From Chara braunii (Eukaryota; Streptophyta; Charophyceae; Charales; Characeae): a stretch of DNA of 30,544 nt. How positions within the stretch are numbered: position 1 is the first letter of the stretch; every line of letters begins with the position of its first letter. The notes below the pieces were generated by a model. The model was given only the letters and a program-made list of their open reading frames with translations, was not told the origin of the DNA and ran no database searches. Positions 1-7,553 of the stretch are shown here, piece by piece. The position numbers and the translations under genes are program-made. The stretch lies in contig BFEA01000231.1 in the NCBI GenBank assembly GCA_003427395.1, positions 2,228,538-2,259,081 of the forward strand, given 5' to 3'.

Positions 1-37
<37 letters not shown>
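1..37. repeat. (TC)n microsatellite at window edge
   Basis: Uninterrupted TC dinucleotides from the first base to position 37. The window cuts it, so its true length is unknown. Confidence 0.95.
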
Positions 38-38
<1 letters not shown>

Positions 39-303
39 GCCCGCGTTGGCTGCACGGGCATCCTATTCCCTCCTTGCCCGAACCAAATAACATCAAGCAC
101 TGCTGTCTTATTCCGAGCACAACACACCCTAATTTTTGAATGTACACAACCTATAGTGTTGGTCCTATACAGTCAAATCCAAGGTGCATTGCATTTGGAT
201 GATGGCATTTGCTCCACTTGTTACCCTGGTTTAGTCCAGCCGTACCCTGGTTGAGTCCAGCCGTATTTCGAGCCCAATCCAGCCTGTTGTTGACTCTTTG
301 CGC

Positions 304-448
304 GTTGCCAAACCGGAACTTTCCCCCTTTATTTTCACGGCCCCACCTAGAATTTCCCCCCCCTTATTTTCACAGCCCCACCTTAAATTCCCCCCCGCTC
401 TTATTTTCACGGCCCCACCTAAAATTGCACGTTGCCAAACCGGAACTT
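304..448. repeat. Three ~40-bp tandem units bracketed by a direct repeat
   Basis: Three consecutive units share the core TTATTTTCACGGCCCCACCT preceded by a C-run (about 319-424). The block is bracketed by two identical 18-mers beginning GTTGCCAAACCGG at 304-321 and 431-448. The short open frames here come from the repeat and show no protein family. The rest of 38-480 holds nothing I recognise. Confidence 0.75.
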
Positions 449-479
449 CCACAGGGGCTTGGGGCCACAGGACCACAAT

Positions 480-597
480 GGCCGGCGGCACCAGCCAAAA
501 AAGGAAATTTAAAGCAGTGCGGCGTGCGCTGCTGGTGCTCCAGAGAAGCTTAGCGCACAGTGCAGCGCCTCCAGGCCTGGTTGTACTGGTGGTTTAA
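480..597 (+). mobile_element. Right end of a TTAA-associated inverted-repeat element (partial)
   Basis: The stretch ends in GTACTGGTGGTTTAA (583-597), the reverse complement of the element starts at 826 and 2845. The 100 bp inside this end resemble 2455-2562 (shared landmarks: a TGGCYGGCNGYGGCA-like string, GCAGTGNAGCGCCT, and a CAGNCC string before the end). Both are therefore probably right ends of one family distinct from the short copies at 826, 1100 and 2845. No left end was identified. Confidence 0.5.
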
Positions 598-825
598 ACG
601 ACCGGTTCACACAAGCCTACGTTGACGAAGCTGCCTTCCAAGACTCGCGAGTCTGCCACCTTGCCTTTTCAACATGGCCTCCCCCTTTCGCTACAGTGAC
701 CGCCCCACCCCCGAAGCCAAGTGCTCTTACTGCTTATACCCCTAAGAGCACTACTTAGGCTCTTTATAGGGCTCCAGGACATCTCAACTGGGGGTTTAGG
801 GGAGTTGGGGGAAACCCAAATTAAC

Positions 826-982
826 TAAACCACCAGTACTTGGTCCAGCTATTGGCTGTGGAAAAAAATAGAGTAGAAACGTTTCTAGTCGGATGAAGTT
901 CGGCGCTCCTGTAGTGACCGATACATTTCCTTAAATTGTGGCTTGCTAATGGGCACGACTTCAGGAAGTACTTGTGGTTGAA
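826..982 (+). mobile_element. MITE copy A (TTAA-type terminal inverted repeat)
   Basis: The left end is TAAACCACCAGTACTT and the right end a degraded GTACTTGTGGTTGAA. The interior matches copies B and C: a GGYCCAGCTAT.GGC block, then AATAGAGTAGAAACG, then TTTCTAGTCGGATGAA, then a CTGTAGTGRCC block. At 157 bp with no coding capacity it is a non-autonomous element. The flanks have drifted from TTAA (CTAA left, TGAA right), so this is an older copy. Confidence 0.8.
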
Positions 983-1099
983 GGGGGTGCGAGGGGAGGC
1001 AAAAGGTCCCCCTTTTTGAAATAGGTACCCCTCTCTTCATGATCTGAACCTGCATGTTGTCGAATCTCTAGGTTCACAATCTCATTTGCCAAACCCAAC

Positions 1100-1276
1100 T
1101 TAAACCACAAGTTACAAGTACCCTTGCCATATGTCGGCCAACCGGGGGGTTACCGGGAAAAATAGAGTAGAAGCGTTTCTAGTCGGATGAATTTGGGCGC
1201 TCTCGTAGTGGCCCGTACGTTCATCATTGTCGCGGCTTGTTGACTGCCTCGACTTTCTGAGGTACAGGTGGTTTAA
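1100..1276 (+). mobile_element. MITE copy B (TTAA-type terminal inverted repeat)
   Basis: It starts TTAAACCACAAG and ends ACAGGTGGTTTAA, so TTAA lies on both sides of an ACCAC...GTGGT inverted repeat. The interior shares AATAGAGTAGAAGCG, TTTCTAGTCGGATGAA and GTAGTGGCCCGTAC with copies A and C. Its length is 177 bp. Confidence 0.8.
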
Positions 1277-1906
1277 GTAGAAAACGTTGAGATGGACCAA
1301 GGCATGCGATGATGCGAGTGAACACAAAACTTCCACCTTTAATATTTTCGCGCGGAAACTCTTCAAATGCCTAGTAGGCTTTCTATCATGCTATCATTCT
1401 GCTTCCAAGCCTCACACCCCTCAGGCTGAAAAAAAAAGAGGAAAAAAGTTATGCTATTGAACAGCTGTTCTGCTTTGAAGTGTCACAGAGGGAATTCTTC
1501 TTGTCGGCATCGGCGTTGTCATTGTCCGTGAGCCGTAGGATGTGGCGCTTCGCACATGTCTCTCCTAAGTTTTGACATGCGCCCAAGTTCTGTGAGAGAC
1601 GAACGAAGATGAATAGTGAGGACTGATAGCCGAGAACAAGTCCACTGGAGAAGATCGGCATTTCGTGTTTGTCGCATGACCTTGGAATCGCAATGTGTGT
1701 GTACTGTCCTCGCGCCAGGGTTAAAACAGATACAAAACAACTGAGAACCTTGTCAGGGCGCGGAGGGGCAAAAATCCTCATTGGATGCAAAGAGCAGGCA
1801 GACAGAAAGACCATGGCAGTGCAAATTGTGGCCGATCCCAGATTGGTCTCCCCGGCCGCAATCGGAGATGATGTTCGCACCTCAGGTACAGCTTCTCTTG
1901 GGGTCC
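1277..1906. other. No gene seen
   Basis: Open frames on both strands (for example 1449-1880 minus) overlap one another and lack recognisable domains, so none is called. A short A-run lies near 1429-1446. No other structure was seen. Confidence 0.5.
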
Positions 1907-2262
1907 AGTGGCCCCTTTTTTCTCACAAAGGGGCAAGTTCGGTTATGTCACAAACGAGTTTCGAAAGGGCAAGAAAAACATGCGCCGGCAACAAGGTCAG
2001 GCGCCGAGTTAAAAAAGGCAACAAAATCATCACAGCGGCTCACAAAAAGCACGGATGTTATAACTACAGTGTCGGGCCATGGGGTGGCACACAGCCCAGG
2101 TCCAAAAACGGCAAAAATCAATTAGTACCTCTCTTTTCACCGAAATTGCCCTTCCAACTCGGCGCCTGATTTTGTTGCCCGCGCATGTTATTCTTGCCCT
2201 TTTGGAACACAAAACGTGACGCAACCGCACTTGTTTCTTTTGCAAATGTTCGAATAGACCAC
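1907..2262. mobile_element. Large imperfect fold-back element
   Basis: The arm at about 1907-2021 is the imperfect reverse complement of about 2145-2262. The best-matched part is GGGCAAGAAAAACATGCGCC...CAGGCGCCGAGTT (1968-2010), against its complement in 2150-2199. A loop of about 123 nt separates the arms. Two overlapping plus-strand open frames cross it but are explained by the repeat. It resembles a fold-back or long-TIR MITE. Its outer ends are not sharply defined. Confidence 0.7.
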
Positions 2263-2454
2263 TCCGGAACGGATGAACTAAAGATGTACTCGCACTAGGA
2301 CATTTTTGGCTGAACCCTAGGCGAAATTGTGATCAGATATATCCAGGAGCAGGCACTAAACCGACCGCCAGTACATGGCCCCTGCCTTGCTTCAAACATT
2401 TGGTCACCTGCTTCAAACAATTTGGTGCCCCAGGCCTTCCGGATCACAATTATG

Positions 2455-2562
2455 GCTGGCCGTGGCAACCAAAAGAGCAAAGAAGTGGGCGGCTGGCTGG
2501 CAGTTGGGCAAAGCTTGGTATGCAGTGGAGCGCCTTCAGACCCCAGTGTAGTGGTGGTTTAT
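2455..2562 (+). mobile_element. Right end of a second TTAA-associated element (partial)
   Basis: It ends in GTAGTGGTGGTTTAT (2548-2562), one to two mismatches from the consensus right end. The sequence inside this end resembles 480-582, including GCAGTGGAGCGCCTTCAG. The left boundary is not visible. Confidence 0.45.
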
Positions 2563-2661
2563 TGCACCCAGATGCATGATCCAGGAAATTCCTACTGCAT
2601 GACATTGTGGGCCCTAAGAATGGCCCCTAAGAATGTGTGAACTTGGCAAAAAGTGGCCCCT

Positions 2662-2843
2662 ATTTGTTGCCTTTTTTTGAGCTTGGCGAAGTGGTCGGTT
2701 AAACCACCAGTACTTCCTAAAGGGGTTATATGTCACAAGCTTTTGTCGCCTTTTTGAACTTAGTTGGCAAAGTGGTCGATTTGTTGCAAGTGCACTTGCT
2801 CTCTCAAGCTTTTGCTGCCTTTTTGAACTTGGCAAAGTGGTCC
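2662..2843. repeat. Short tandem repeats preceding MITE copy C, with an extra left end
   Basis: Three units of the type GCCTTTTTGAACTTGGCAAA-GTGGTC occur near 2670, 2749 and 2817. The first and third are each followed directly by the element start TTAAACCACCAGTACTTCC (2699 and 2845). The left end at 2699-2714 has no partner of its own, which suggests a local duplication of the insertion junction. Confidence 0.65.
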
Positions 2844-2844
2844 A

Positions 2845-3002
2845 TTAAACCACCAGTACTTCCTAAAGTTGTGCCCGTTAACAAGCCATGATTTTAGGAA
2901 ATGTACGGGCCACTACAGGAGCGCCCAAATTCATCCGACTAGAAACATTTCTACTCTAATTTTTCCCACGGCCCATAGCTGGGCCAAGTACTGGTTGTTT
3001 AA
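2845..3002 (-). mobile_element. MITE copy C (TTAA-type terminal inverted repeat)
   Basis: It runs from TTAAACCACCAGTACTT to AAGTACTGGTTGTTTAA: 158 bp with TTAA at both ends and 13-bp terminal inverted repeats with a single mismatch. It lies in the opposite orientation to copies A and B. It has the best-preserved ends of the three and ends 30 bp from the stop codon of the phytocyanin gene, so it probably lies in that gene's 3' untranslated region. Confidence 0.85.
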
Positions 3003-3032
3003 CAATCATCAGATCTGAAGCTCCGGGTCATC

Positions 3033-3707
3033 TCACTCTGGGTAAGCCGCGAGAAAGGCCAAGACCACCACCGTAATCCACCGCGTTCCCATGAGATGAG
3101 TGAAAGAATGAAGTTGATTGGGATAAAGTGAGGCAAGCGATACAGCATCGGATGAGAGAAAGCCACTGTTTCTTGACCGGAGAGATGGAACGGTCCCATT
3201 ACCGTCTTCTTCTTGAGGTCCCGTAGAAGTCCTGGCAGGAGAGCCAACTGCAGCAGCATTGTAGGCTTGGATGACCACTCTCTCCGGTGGGCAGTGGTAA
3301 TGAGTGCTGCACATGAAGTATTGAGGCTGCTTTGTGACGTTGACGCGTACGCCAGGATTGCGGACGTCTGGGGGAGCGATCTCGGCTGCTTCGTCAGGAT
3401 CACAGTGGTCAAACCGGTCCAAATCCAGAACCTGAACCAGGTCATGCACCTCCATCTCATCAGGCGTGGTAGCATTCCACTTGAATATCACCACATCTCC
3501 CTCCTCAAGGCGGGTGTTCTTTGTCCATTCGTCCAAATTGGATGATGGGGACCACATGGTGGTCCCACCCACCACAACCTCCCTTCCGGCTGCGTGGAAG
3601 GCGAGCAGTTGTAGAGCGACGAGAAACAGCAAGATCGTAGTCGCACCGAGCACGGCGGCACTAGTACCATGCCTGGTTGACGGTGCCATTGCCGCCGCTC
3701 CATACAT
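3033..3707 (-). CDS. Phytocyanin-like secreted cupredoxin with altered axial ligand position
   Basis: Intact 224-residue frame. The N-terminus has a hydrophobic signal sequence (about residues 17-40, rich in Leu/Val/Ala). It is followed by a phytocyanin domain (about 42-150) with the family landmarks VGG near 46-48, W52, W61, GD at 70-71 and F-x-W at 75-77. Putative type-1 copper ligands are His88 (in EVHDLVQV), Cys133 and His138 (YFMCSTHYHC). Cys102 and Cys139 fit the conserved disulfide. The axial position, Met or Gln in copper-binding members, is Arg143. N-glycosylation sequons occur at N78 and N123. A Ser/Pro/Gly-rich linker leads to a hydrophobic tail (about 206-221), suggesting a GPI-anchor signal as in many early-nodulin-like proteins. 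The family acts at the plasma membrane or cell wall, with electron-transfer or structural roles. Met1 has a poor context; Met7 (codon at 3687-3689) has G at -3 and G at +4 and may be the real start. No intron is needed. Confidence 0.85.
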   Translation of the reverse strand: MYGAAAMAPSTRHGTSAAVLGATTILLFLVALQLLAFHAAGREVVVGGTTMWSPSSNLDEWTKNTRLEEGDVVIFKWNATTPDEMEVHDLVQVLDLDRFDHCDPDEAAEIAPPDVRNPGVRVNVTKQPQYFMCSTHYHCPPERVVIQAYNAAAVGSPARTSTGPQEEDGNGTVPSLRSRNSGFLSSDAVSLASLYPNQLHSFTHLMGTRWITVVVLAFLAAYPE

Positions 3708-4555
3708 TCACATAGTACGACCACCATGCAGAGAGATCTTTGACGAACAAACTCAGCTGGCCCGAAGATGAAGATCTACGCCCGTGTAACCGAGCAAGCA
3801 GGCGACTGCAACCAGTCGCTGCACCTGTCGACAGCGCCTGTGGCTCTGCAGGTCAGTGACTGTGCATCTCCATACCTGACTGAAAGATGAAGGGACACCA
3901 GAACTCCCCAGGGCCTGCCGTATTGTGACCTGAGCGTCCTGGCACATCAGGAGCAGCAGCAGCAGCAGCAGCAGCAGGAGCTACTGCTGTGCCTGCAGCA
4001 TTCCACGCCATTCAAAACATGCGTGACGGCCTGCAAAGGGCTCCTGTTGCATCCGCCGCCACTGGCCTCAATATCCAGGTCAACTTGGTCAACCAAAAAT
4101 AGCACTCTCTCCTGCATAATCGGGGTCTACGAGCCCAATTTTTTTTTTTTTCGTTACCCCACCAGCTTTTCTTTCCTTTTCTTTTCTCTACCCTTTCGTA
4201 TCATTTGCTCAACAAAATCGCCTGGTCAAGATTGCGCCAGCAGAGCAGAGCAGCTGTAGCAAAAGCTGCATCTTCAACGTACCACTGCAAGAAGCTACTA
4301 CCTTGCACCCACGCATGCACCAAGAACCTTGCACACCCCCTTCAGCATCCTCGTCACATCAAGCTGGGGATTGAAACAATGTTATTGACTGCGAGAAATA
4401 TTCAATCACCAGTCAGTACCTTTCCCATATATCGGCCGTGGGCAGAAAAAAGAGGCCCGAAACGGAAAACGGGCCGCTGATGAACTTTATCAATGGCGCC
4501 CCGATCCGGCTTGGCTTCCGAATATACCGCCGCTTAACTGATTCTCCAGGAGGGG
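3708..4555. other. Upstream region of the phytocyanin gene; (AGC)n repeat, no gene seen
   Basis: An AGC trinucleotide repeat occupies 3952-3978, about 250 bp upstream of the phytocyanin start, and could lie in its 5' untranslated region or promoter. A T-run lies at 4140-4152. I see no confident TATA box on the minus strand and no supported coding region. Confidence 0.5.
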
Positions 4556-4575
4556 GAAAGGTACTGGTGGTTTAA
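4556..4575 (+). repeat. Isolated TTAA-type element end
   Basis: GAAAGGTACTGGTGGTTTAA, a 20-mer whose exact reverse complement is at 5709-5728. It has the same terminal inverted repeat as the MITEs at 826, 1100 and 2845, but here and at 5709 the repeat continues as GGTACC rather than AAGTAC, suggesting a subfamily. Confidence 0.65.
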
Positions 4576-5708
4576 TACCAGTTTTTTCAATCCTGCAGCA
4601 GCAGGAGGAGGAGGAGGAGATCCTGTTTTGTTTCCTTCCATTCATAGCATTAGCTTCGGGTTGACCCATGTGCCAGCAGGAGCTGAAGCGTCCAAAGTCG
4701 AACTCGCACGTATGACGTCTGACGTCACATGGAACAAACGACGATGGAGTGGCAGCTGCTGCAGCCCATGCATCTGAAGTCAGATGTGCGCTGCCCATAG
4801 CGTCATCCCTGGCATCAAAAGGCAATGCATTGCTGCTGGCCACAACCCCTTCTCATCACACAAGCGACCAGCGCAACTCAGTCTGCGCACTTCGGACCGC
4901 AAGAGCACCGCCTAACCGTGATCTGCGAAGAAAGCTCAATCAAGGAAGGGGCCATCAAACAAAACATACTGCAGTCAACGGGCTGTGCATGGTCATCGCC
5001 GGGACCGCAAGAGGCCCATGCCCTGGGACTTTGATGAGGTACCATAACCTATGGTCCCATGGAACTCCCACAGAAAAAGAGCTGCCACCAAATTGAGGTC
5101 AGCCTGGTCAGGCAGTTTGTGGGACAGGTCCTGAAGCTGGGGTAAACAGATCTTTGACGTCGTACAATGTTTTAGGCCTCCACATCGCAGGGTAGACGGC
5201 ACATCGGGAAATGATAATGATAAGATACCCGTCACTGGCGAATACTACCTGTCAGATGTCTAAACAGTGTTCTTTGCCAGACATCCAACCAGGTGATTCA
5301 AGCATTGCAGGCCCAATAGCAATTACCAGCCCAGCACCAAGGTCCCAGGTGGGGGTACCAGACTGGTTCCACTGTTACTCAAAGTTGCGGCCCACAGCGC
5401 TTCCGGCTTTGAAAGGTCACCTGTAATCCAGATCGTATCCATCCGATTGCATTAGCAAGAATTGAATTCCCAGTCTGCTTCTTAACAGGTTCATGTGTGT
5501 GTCATTCTTCTTTTCTTGTCTTTCTTTTTTTTCACTCACATCTGATGGGTAATGCACAGCCACATTAGCACCATACTTTCTTTTTTCTTTGTTTGTCAAA
5601 CGCTAATTACTAATTAGTAATTACTAACTAGTAATTTGCCCAATCAATTCAATAATATTATGGCGTCGAATATGACAAGATGGCCTTCTGGCCTTATTAT
5701 GGCAATGA
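4576..5708. other. Noncoding interval with an AT palindrome
   Basis: No frame with a recognisable domain. A perfect 20-bp AT-rich palindrome, TAATTACTAATTAGTAATTA, sits at 5604-5623. The interval is bounded by the two reverse-complementary element ends at 4556-4575 and 5709-5728. Their polarity (right end first, then left end) argues against the interval itself being one element. Confidence 0.5.
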
Positions 5709-5728
5709 TTAAACCACCAGTACCTTTC
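5709..5728 (+). repeat. Isolated TTAA-type element start
   Basis: TTAAACCACCAGTACCTTTC, an exact inverted copy of 4556-4575. A perfect 22-bp palindrome at 5758-5779, centred on CTCGAG, lies just inside this end. Confidence 0.65.
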
Positions 5729-5828
5729 TCAGCTATCACCTCCGACCCTGGAGCTACCGGTAAGGCTCGAGCCTTACCGAGCCTAGAGCTACTGGTAGAA
5801 CCACAAGTTTCCTGTTTTTGCAAATATG

Positions 5829-5962
5829 CAAAAAAAAAAAAAGAGAGAGAAAAAAAAACGAGAAAAAGGAAAAACACAAACAATCGAAATACTTGTAAAA
5901 AAAAAAAGCCAAGTCCGTTCTGCTTGACAACACGGGGGGNGGGGGGGGGGGGAGAGAGAGAG
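5829..5962. repeat. A-rich and G-rich simple sequence with an ambiguous base
   Basis: Purine runs on the plus strand: A-runs with scattered GA, then a G-run containing an N at 5940, then (GA)n. Predicted peptides across this stretch are low-complexity artefacts. The run length is probably unreliable. Confidence 0.9.
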
Positions 5963-5999
5963 CTGTTCCTCTTCGCCCATTCAGTAGAGAAGGTAAGTG

Positions 6000-7059
6000 C
6001 ATTCACCAGGGTCCTTAGTGCTCAATGTGGCACAGCCTTGGCCAAATTGGCCACAGCTCCGAGAGCGACATCCAGGGGGGGGGTAGCCCCCGAGGTCTTC
6101 CTCACAGATCATAGCATATCCAGTGGCCCCTAGTACAAGCTCATTGCTCGTGGCCTGGTCCCACAGCCTCTTCACCGTAGTCGTCAAAACTGCCTTCTTT
6201 ACGCACTTCGCCGAGTGCGAACGATGCGTAGTCCTGCATCGTTTGGAAAAGAAGCTTCCTGTCTTCATGGAATGAGTATGTGTTCGTAGTGCTTGCCATG
6301 GTATGTAATGCAGCTGCAGAGGTGAATTACACTGCAGATCATCATAACTGTCCTCCCACAAAATGTCGCGTCACCCCGCAGTCGTCCTTGCGCACTATTT
6401 CCAGGTTCTTGTCGTAGTGCGCAAGGACGACTGCGGGGGGGGGGCGTGGCATTTTGTGGGAGGTGACTTACAGCGGGGCGACGTGGCGAGGTGACGTACA
6501 GCTTGGTATGCAATGCAGCTTGAACAGGTTCTCCGGGTATGCTTTGCTGTTCCCCTGCTCAGCGATTCCGGAGATTACGGTGATGTCGTCCACACCATAA
6601 TTCGCCAGCCACCGATCAACCTCCTGTCAGCGCCAAGCTCTTTGATGAACCGCAGGCAGTTCCGCCATCGCACTTGTGATTGAGGGCAGAATTGGACTCG
6701 CAGATTTCCCCATGGGGATGCCGAATATCTGCCTCAGCACTTTCGAGCCACATCTCACCACTGAATGCCGCAGGTCGAACTTTTACTCCTTCGAGAATCG
6801 TTTTCAAAGTCAGGCTGATGTAACCATCCATCTTCCTTCTGTTGTCGCTGATGATACACATCTTCCCTCTCAGAGATACCCTCACCTGCCTGCAGCCTTT
6901 GTCCTCGTAGATTCTCAGCAAGAGGTGTACCGCCTGGGTCACGGCATGGCGCGGAATGCGGGAGAACATTTCCTTGATGTCATAATATCTCCCAACCGCT
7001 GATCGCATCCAGCCGCTTTCAAACGCTGAGTGGTAGGAGAGTATATACTCATTCAACAT
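6000..7059 (-). pseudogene. Penelope-like reverse transcriptase, degraded copy 1
   Basis: This carries the central RT region on the minus strand. Frame 1 (7059 to about 6790) holds the motif-A block YYDIKEMFSRIPRHAV, then a conserved YISLTL stretch. After a frameshift near 6790-6800 the reading continues as KFDLRH..., motif B (FGIPMGKSASPIL) and motif C (NYGVDDITVI, about 6575-6604), with one TGA at 6627-6629. A fold-back (6352-6463) then interrupts it. Downstream, 6345 to about 6000 resembles the C-terminal part (SFFSKR..., then a GGYPP near its end). Copy 2 (7554-9400) has the same blocks in the same order. Penelope-like elements have a DxK..(F)..xP motif A and a GxPMG motif B, so that family is my best guess, with another non-LTR lineage possible. 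It is clearly non-functional. No endonuclease domain was identified. Confidence 0.7.
6352..6463. repeat. 112-bp inverted repeat inserted in RT copy 1
   Basis: The inner arms are a perfect 24-bp inverted repeat (6374-6397 and 6415-6438, containing GCAGTCGTCCTTGCGCAC) around a 17-nt loop. The outer arms are a perfect 14-bp pair (6352-6365 CCTCCCACAAAATG and 6450-6463). It is flanked by an imperfect direct repeat GGTATGYAATGCAGCT at 6300-6315 and 6504-6519, which would fit a target duplication or a local rearrangement. Confidence 0.85.
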
Positions 7060-7261
7060 AAGCGGCGATGTGCAAACACAGTCTAGCCAAGAATGGATTG
7101 TGGAAAAGACAGAAGAGAGGGAGAGCGGGGAGAAGAACGAAAATTTAAAGAGATAATAGACACCGATAACAAATCCTCCGAGCGCAATCAGCTCGTGTAA
7201 TCTTCAATGATAGCTGATAGGTAAACAAAAGATGGCACGAAGGCCATGGCACGAAGTCCTC

Positions 7262-7330
7262 AGCTGGCGATTACCCCCGTGTTTCGGCCGGTCCGCCAGT
7301 ATACCGGCCATCGTCAGGGGTTGCGCTGGT
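7262..7330 (-). ncRNA. Hammerhead-ribozyme-like hairpin between the RT copies
   Basis: On the minus strand, CTGACGA (7311-7317) is followed, after one extra T, by a perfect 6-bp stem GGCCGG/CCGGCC (7304-7309 and 7286-7291) with a 12-nt loop, then GAAAC (7281-7285), and GTA (7272-7274). This is the order CUGANGA, stem II, GAAA, short stem III, GUH of a type I hammerhead. Against it: there is an unpaired T before stem II, stem I pairing is weak, and the flanking C-run and G-run can pair with each other. Penelope-like elements are known to carry hammerhead motifs in their terminal repeats, so the position is apt. Catalysis is not shown. Confidence 0.3.
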
Positions 7331-7553
7331 TGACAATATAGAAAGGAGAGCTATCTTATATACTACCATCGTACTAGGTCTAAAAGGGACATCTGCAAAA
7401 TCCAAACAAACAGTACTGGGCCCGGCTGACCCGATCCACCAAAATTGTCAAAGGGTCCATAACGACTGGTTCATGGTCCAATCCAAGAGGTCCAGCCGGT
7501 GAAACATTGAACCCATTCCGACCAGACCCGTCCCACCTTAGTGTTGAACACTG

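Noticed and set aside
1669-2169. 166-codon plus-strand open frame
   Set aside because: It runs through the fold-back at 1907-2262, overlaps frames on both strands and has no recognisable domain.
4435-4490. Hammerhead core from CTGATGA at 4476 with nearby GAAAC
   Set aside because: GAAAC lies before CTGATGA and no stem II joins them in the required order.
4556-5728. A single 1.17-kb transposon bounded by the two inverted ends
   Set aside because: The ends have the wrong polarity (right-type end on the left, left-type end on the right) compared with the well-defined copies.
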